Assembly: GCA_016210495.1 (NCBI GenBank)
Contig: JACQUC010000139.1
Location: forward strand, 1 to 64,000
Origin: Chloroflexota bacterium
GTDB lineage: Bacteria; Chloroflexota; FW602-bin22; JACPRP01
Reading direction: 5' to 3'
DNA length: 64,000 bases
This document shows, in pieces, positions 59,568 through 64,000 of the stretch (position 1 is its first letter; each line of letters starts with the position of its first letter). The notes beneath the pieces were generated by a model. The model was not told the DNA's origin. It was given only the letters and a program-made list of their open reading frames with translations, and did not search any database. Made by a program: the position numbers and the translations under genes.

Positions 59568-61676
59568 TCAGCTCGAATCGGCATCGCCGGCTACGTTAAG
59601 GCGCAGCACTGGCAACCGGTTGATGGGAAGCTTCAGCGAGGGAATGGCGAGGAGTATCGTGTAGACGCCAGGACGGGGCAGGGTCAGGGTTGTCTCGTAG
59701 ATGCCATCGCCCGTGGACTCGGCGGGCTGTCGCTCACTCCACAGCCCAGACTTCAGCGTGGTGACGACGAGCACATCGTCGACGCCCCCGATTCGCTCGT
59801 TCCTCTGTGTGTCGATCAGCCTGAACCGCAGCCTGACGCTTTCGCCCGCCTTCAGCCCCCTGGCATCGTCGAGCAGTTGTGCCCTGACTGATACGCCGAA
59901 GCCTTCGCCCGCCAGCGGGCTCGTGGGCTCCGCGTTGAAGGCAAAGCACTCTACGATCCGGGGCGAATCGAGCAGGAAGGCCGCCTCATATTGCCCGCTC
60001 CGTGGGAGCTTGAGCCGGGCCACATAGGTGCCGGGCGCCACCTCGCGGATGCTGCGGTCCACGATGCGCACCGCCCGCGGGGCGCGAATGTAGTTCTGAA
60101 AGCCGCCCATGGGCGCCTTCATGCCCTCCATATAATAGTAGATATAAGTGTCCTCGGGGTTGGCGATCAGAACGTGGTTGCCGTGCTCGTGGATGGGAAA
60201 AACGGCGTCGGCCACCGAGGGATGCGGCGAGTCCGCCGGGGGCCGCTGGCCGCCGACGATCTGGACGACGGGCGGCGAGTCCGGCTGTCCCAGTTGGGAC
60301 AGACCAATTAGGGTGACATCCGGGGTCCTGGAGGAACGAACGTAGGCGTAGTCGTGCGTAAAGGAGACCTTGTCCGGCTCACCTTGAAGCTGCACGGTAT
60401 GGACGATGCGGTTGCTGGTCGCGTCGATCACCTCGACCACGTTGCTTACGCCGCCGACGATGAAACCCCACCGGTCTCCCGGCGCGAAGCGCAGCGTCCT
60501 CGTTCCGGGTGCCGCCTTGATCTGCCCTACCGTCCGCAGCGTCGCCGCGTCGACCACGGTCGCTATGCCGTCGGCCTCGCTGCCCACGTACACCGTGTTG
60601 CTCAGCGCCGAGTGGGCCAGGCCGGCGGGGAGCTTACCGACCCGGATGTCCTTGATCTTCTTGAGCTCTCCAATGTCGACGACGGACAGGGTGCCCTCGT
60701 CTCTGTTGGTCACGAACGCGTATGAGGTGTCGCCGTTCTTAGCCTCTTCCTGGTGCTCGGGGGGGTGTTGCCCCACGTGCCCGGCATCTCCAAGCCCGGC
60801 AAAGGAAATCTCGTGCGCGCCGGCGCCGGTGCGAATGGCGGCTACGGCTTGTAGACCCAGGGTGTCGATGACGGTGACGCCACTCTGGCGTCGATCCGGC
60901 GAGTCGTTGGCCACCCACAGGTACCTTCCGTCGGGCTGCGGCGCGAGGCGCACCGGATTGTGTCCGGCGTCGATGTTCTTGACCACCTTGAAGGTGTCCG
61001 TATCGACCACGGCGACCTGGCCGGCCACCGGCATGGTGACGAAAAGCCTCTTCTCGTCGGGGCTCAACGCCCAGTCTTCACCCCGACTTTTCAGCAGGAC
61101 CATCGCATACATTTGAGATATGCCGGTGACGCCCGATAGTGGGTCGATCACGGAGATGGAGGCGTTGTCGTTGAGGGCGAGCACGAAGTAGGAGTTGAGG
61201 TCGATATCGGAACGGTAGCCAAGCCCGCCCTTGACGTAAAGTCTGACCCTGTCCTGGCAGCTCGGCGGGGTCTCGGCGCCGATCGGGGGTTTCTGAAGAT
61301 CTACCCAGACCGCCGGGCGGGAGGCCGGCGCCAACGGCTTACCTGTAGTGGCGTCGTCCAGTTGGATGCTTAGCTGCGCGATGGGCTCCTCGGGATCGTT
61401 TGCCGCGCCGGTTTCGCCCGGAACCGGCGCGATGGAAAACGTGATGGCGATGCCGTCCCGAACGATCTGCTCGCTCGTGGCCACGGCGCGGGCCCCGGGC
61501 CGGCGGCGCTCCGGAGCGGATGCTCCCGTACCGGCGGCCGATCGTGCGGTTAGGGTGGCAGTGGCGCTGACCCCCGGTCTGGCGCCATCCGGCTGGGGCC
61601 CCCCACACGAAGCGCCCAACAACGCCAGAGCCAACACCACTGGCAAGACAAAACGTCCCGTTCGACCTCGATTCAT
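59568..61676 (-). CDS. YVTN-type beta-propeller lipoprotein with C-terminal beta domain
   Basis: 702 residues. Lipobox LLGASC after a signal helix; a linker; a short N-terminal domain (about 70-170); a seven-bladed YVTN/YncE-like propeller (about 170-520; SPDEKRLFVTMPVAG, VAVVDTDTFKVVKNID, AGHNPVRLAPQPDGRYLW, GTLSVVDIGELKK); and a C-terminal Ig-like domain (about 560-700). There is no CuA, heme or regular histidine pattern of the kind seen in the other two propellers, though HEHGNH occurs near residue 500. The start at 61676 is chosen for the signal peptide. It lies downstream of the multicopper oxidase gene and probably works with it outside the cell. Confidence 0.8.
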   Translation of the reverse strand: MNRGRTGRFVLPVVLALALLGASCGGPQPDGARPGVSATATLTARSAAGTGASAPERRRPGARAVATSEQIVRDGIAITFSIAPVPGETGAANDPEEPIAQLSIQLDDATTGKPLAPASRPAVWVDLQKPPIGAETPPSCQDRVRLYVKGGLGYRSDIDLNSYFVLALNDNASISVIDPLSGVTGISQMYAMVLLKSRGEDWALSPDEKRLFVTMPVAGQVAVVDTDTFKVVKNIDAGHNPVRLAPQPDGRYLWVANDSPDRRQSGVTVIDTLGLQAVAAIRTGAGAHEISFAGLGDAGHVGQHPPEHQEEAKNGDTSYAFVTNRDEGTLSVVDIGELKKIKDIRVGKLPAGLAHSALSNTVYVGSEADGIATVVDAATLRTVGQIKAAPGTRTLRFAPGDRWGFIVGGVSNVVEVIDATSNRIVHTVQLQGEPDKVSFTHDYAYVRSSRTPDVTLIGLSQLGQPDSPPVVQIVGGQRPPADSPHPSVADAVFPIHEHGNHVLIANPEDTYIYYYMEGMKAPMGGFQNYIRAPRAVRIVDRSIREVAPGTYVARLKLPRSGQYEAAFLLDSPRIVECFAFNAEPTSPLAGEGFGVSVRAQLLDDARGLKAGESVRLRFRLIDTQRNERIGGVDDVLVVTTLKSGLWSERQPAESTGDGIYETTLTLPRPGVYTILLAIPSLKLPINRLPVLRLNVAGDADSS

Positions 61677-61798
61677 GCCTACCCTACTTATCGCCGGCAA
61701 TATGCCACATCATTTGGAACCTCCGATGTGATTAGGTGGATGCAGACCCAGACGGGCCTGCATCCACCGGAAGGACAATGGTTGAAACCGTTGCCGGC

Positions 61799-64000
61799 TC
61801 ACTGCGGCTTCGGCGTTACCCTGAATATGCCCCAGACGCCCTGGTAGAACTTGCCCGGCGCCATGTCTCGGTACAGGTAGTCGCCTGTTACCTTGAAGGC
61901 ACCGCCGGCGCCGTGCTTGGGAACTATGTCCCAGTGGTTGGTCGGGCCGTGGCCCTCCTGGGTTCCCACCAGTTGCGAGAACGGGTTGTTCCCTATCCTG
62001 GTGGAGCCGGCCTCGTAGGGCTCTCTCTCCCAGATGTGGCCGTGGAGCGCAAAGACGTGGTTGCGCGTGTGCCCGCCCGGGTCGAGGACGCGGAACCTGA
62101 CGGCCTGCCCGGCCTCGGCCTTGAACAGAGGCGTCACGGGGTCCCCGATCGAGTCAAGCCCGCCGGGCCCCACAGAAGGAGCGCACCTCTCCACGGTGTT
62201 TGCCAGCACCGTCTTGAAGTCGCATTTGGCCAGGTCGCCTTCGGTCGTTTTGGGCGTGATGCCCAGCCTGAACCAGAGGGGCTCGGTCTTGTAGTTGAGG
62301 GCCTTGGCCCCCGAGTCCTCGGCGTCCTCCTCGCCGCCCACGAATGGCAGCGCGGTGCCGTCGCCCATCCTCAGGTTGATGTCGCTCTGGAAGAGCAGCA
62401 CGAACTCGCGGAACGACGAGCCATCAGCCTTGCGAATGGTGGCCGAGGCGCGGGTCCCCGCATCCAACGTCCAGGTCGCCCCCTGGGGCTCGATGATCAG
62501 GGCGCCGATAGCGCCCTTGTTGCTGTGCTTGATCCGGTCGGAAGACATCAGGTTCGTGGCGCCGAACTCCATCGGCGTGGCGGTGAGCCTCTTGTTGAGC
62601 TTATCGTACTTGATGTCGCCCGCGTACCACGTATAGGTTCGTTGTCCGCCGGGTGGCACCGTTTGCTCGCCGTTGGTCCCGACGCGGGCGCCGTCGGAGC
62701 GCGCCACGTTGTAGGCCACAAGCTGCGGGTGCAGCCCGACCCTGCTGGACGGGATCACGTCGTTGGCGTTGAAGCCGTCGACGATGGGCGGCATGGCGTT
62801 GAAGCCGGGCAGGTCGGGAGCGATATCCGGCAGCTTGTTTTGCAGGGTGACCTTGATGCAGTCGCCGGCGCTGGCCCGCAGGATCAGCGGCTCGACGGGC
62901 GTGCCCGGTTTGAGCCCGATGGGCTTGCCGTTGGCATCCGTAACCAGGTCTTCTGTATTGACGTAGAGGATAGCCGTGGGGTCGTGCAGTGGGCCGCCGT
63001 TCGTCGGGCGCGGGTTGTAGACGAGGGTGCCGCCGGGCAGAACGTCCTTGGCCAGAACGGCGGTGACGTTGGACGCCCGCACGGAAGCATTCGTCGGGCA
63101 GATGTCAGCGAACTCGTTGAGGTTCGTAATCGCCAGGCCGGTCGCTCCCATTGGATTACTGGGCAGCGGCGGAAGCCCGGGGCGCAACGCGGGGTAGGCG
63201 CGCATAATGCCCCAGTTCCCGTTCCAGAGGCCATCCACCGACGACGACGCCTGGTAGAGGTAGTCCGCCGCGCCGGCGTTCCCGGCAGGGGTGACGGGCA
63301 CGTCGAGGATGAACTGCTCAGATATGCCCAGCATCTGGGAGTTGCGCCAGCCGGAGTTCGGGCTGGCGAACTCCTGCAGCCATTTGACGCCGTGCATGCT
63401 CCAGTTGTGCCCTTCCTCGGTCGCCCCGATCTGGATCCTGATCCTGACCCGGTCGTTCTCGTACGCCTGGAGCAGCGGCGTCGCCGGATCGCCCGGCCGC
63501 ACGTCGTCCGTGAGGGGCCGGACCGGCCATTGATTGGGCGCGCGGTTAAGGTCCGGGTCCGCGCGACCGATGCTCGCGAACGCCCGGGAAAGGTCCCCTG
63601 CCGCGTCCGCCGCCTGGGAGTTGGTGCCGGGGTCGCGAACCCGCAGCGCGATGGGCTCGTTGCGGTAGTTGACGACGAAGGTGCCTGGGTCGGCCGCCGA
63701 GATGGCCTCGGGACAGCCCTGCGGCGAGAAGGGCGTACTCTTGTCCGGACACAGATCGGGCTTCGCCATCAGGTCCGGCAGGCCGACCTCCTTGAGGCCG
63801 GGCGGGTTGATGGCGCCGATAGGATCGGGGATGGGGATGGGCTGGCCCGTGCTCGGGTCGAGGATGGGTTTCCCATCCGGGCCGAGTTTCACCCCTCGGT
63901 TCTTATCGTAGGCGAGTTGGAAGTCGCCGTATTCCAGGAAGAACTCGCGGAAGCTCAGTTTGTCGAAATTCGTGGTTGGCATCCCGCGGTCGTCGGCGGT
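61799..64000 (-). CDS. large multicopper oxidase-like protein, 5' truncated by window edge
   Basis: At least 733 codons; the frame is open to the window end (TADDRG before MPTTNFDKL), so the start is missing. Copper-type histidine clusters are EGHNWSMHGVKWLQE and, near the C-terminus, HTRNHVFALHGHIWERE and TNHWDIVPKHGAGGAF; YQGVWGIFRV ends the last cupredoxin domain. The motif layout is closer to large oxidases of the manganese-oxidase kind than to short laccases. The substrate is unknown. It is the first visible gene of a two-gene unit with the propeller lipoprotein. Confidence 0.75.
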   Translation of the reverse strand, partial: TADDRGMPTTNFDKLSFREFFLEYGDFQLAYDKNRGVKLGPDGKPILDPSTGQPIPIPDPIGAINPPGLKEVGLPDLMAKPDLCPDKSTPFSPQGCPEAISAADPGTFVVNYRNEPIALRVRDPGTNSQAADAAGDLSRAFASIGRADPDLNRAPNQWPVRPLTDDVRPGDPATPLLQAYENDRVRIRIQIGATEEGHNWSMHGVKWLQEFASPNSGWRNSQMLGISEQFILDVPVTPAGNAGAADYLYQASSSVDGLWNGNWGIMRAYPALRPGLPPLPSNPMGATGLAITNLNEFADICPTNASVRASNVTAVLAKDVLPGGTLVYNPRPTNGGPLHDPTAILYVNTEDLVTDANGKPIGLKPGTPVEPLILRASAGDCIKVTLQNKLPDIAPDLPGFNAMPPIVDGFNANDVIPSSRVGLHPQLVAYNVARSDGARVGTNGEQTVPPGGQRTYTWYAGDIKYDKLNKRLTATPMEFGATNLMSSDRIKHSNKGAIGALIIEPQGATWTLDAGTRASATIRKADGSSFREFVLLFQSDINLRMGDGTALPFVGGEEDAEDSGAKALNYKTEPLWFRLGITPKTTEGDLAKCDFKTVLANTVERCAPSVGPGGLDSIGDPVTPLFKAEAGQAVRFRVLDPGGHTRNHVFALHGHIWEREPYEAGSTRIGNNPFSQLVGTQEGHGPTNHWDIVPKHGAGGAFKVTGDYLYRDMAPGKFYQGVWGIFRVTPKPQ

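Noticed and set aside
1..64000. CRISPR arrays, rRNA, tRNA and insertion sequences
   Set aside because: I looked for regularly spaced repeats, tRNA-like cloverleaf arms and transposase motifs and found none. The repeats present are palindromes and dispersed pairs, not arrays with spacers.

Overview
This 64 kb window has no rRNA, tRNA, CRISPR array or transposase that I can see. It looks like a GC-rich, menaquinone-respiring bacterium of the Chloroflexota type. The grounds are split cytochrome b (b6/IV-like) subunits with Rieske and c-type partners, YtkA/CcdA-type maturation proteins, a stressosome operon, NarX/NarL-type two-component systems, HyuB and GrdB/GrdE-like genes, GTG/TTG starts, and many short palindromic repeats between genes. 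The lineage is an inference; no marker gene settles it.

Layout. (1) 0-2.4 kb: the end of an isochorismatase-family hydrolase, then a secreted propeller-like protein with a probable frameshift. (2) 2.4-8.5 kb, minus strand: a respiratory operon with a receiver-like protein, a lipoprotein related to nitrous-oxide reductase (seven-histidine propeller, CuA domain, C-terminal cytochrome c), a YtkA-CcdA fusion, a 48-residue membrane protein and a two-part cytochrome b whose second part carries a c-heme site. (3) 8.9-10.8 kb: a VWA-domain protein and a small conserved protein. (4) 11.0-15.7 kb: a stressosome operon (globin-PAS-STAS sensor, RsbS, RsbT, RsbX) ending in a histidine kinase whose N-terminus resembles that of RsbU. 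(5) 16-20 kb: a secreted protein, a broken Fic gene, and a kinase/regulator pair separated by a repeat. (6) 20.3-25.5 kb, minus: an Rrf2-controlled operon for a GltD-like iron-sulfur flavoprotein and a menaquinol-cytochrome c complex (cytochrome b, subunit IV, Rieske, diheme c). (7) 25.7-36.0 kb: a divergent module. The minus arm has two cupredoxins, a CydA-like membrane cytochrome, a cytochrome c, a universal-stress/PCP_red protein and a radical SAM enzyme. The plus arm has a second histidine-studded propeller, a YtkA-like lipoprotein and a second CcdA fusion. (8) 36-38.6 kb: a second kinase/regulator pair. (9) 38.7-45.1 kb: an esterase-like lipoprotein, heme O synthase, a decayed HigBA module, then cytochrome c, CcdA, TlpA, CcmH and CopD genes and a corrinoid protein. 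(10) 45.3-56.3 kb: catabolism and toxin-antitoxin genes (CocE hydrolase, YgiT, NMT1-type binding protein, HyuB, VapBC, a selenocysteine GrdB-like gene, GrdE-like, isochorismatase). (11) 56.3-64 kb: rubrerythrin, a third kinase/regulator pair with an amber codon in the kinase, and a lipoprotein propeller plus multicopper oxidase.

How it may work together. Two loci (2.4-8.5 and 25.7-36 kb) each pair a seven-histidine propeller with membrane quinol/cytochrome components, copper or c-heme carriers and CcdA-type thiol/metal maturation proteins. I infer that both are terminal reductase branches fed from the menaquinone pool, possibly for N2O or a similar oxidant. Three NarX/NarL-type systems and the globin stressosome could tune them to oxygen or nitrogen oxides.

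The genome segment is also rich in palindromic repeats: TAGGGGCG-armed palindromes with varying cores, two pairs of dispersed elements (174 bp and about 210 bp), and palindromes built from short tandem words. Several of these reach into stop codons, sit inside operons, or lie in frame in a coding sequence.
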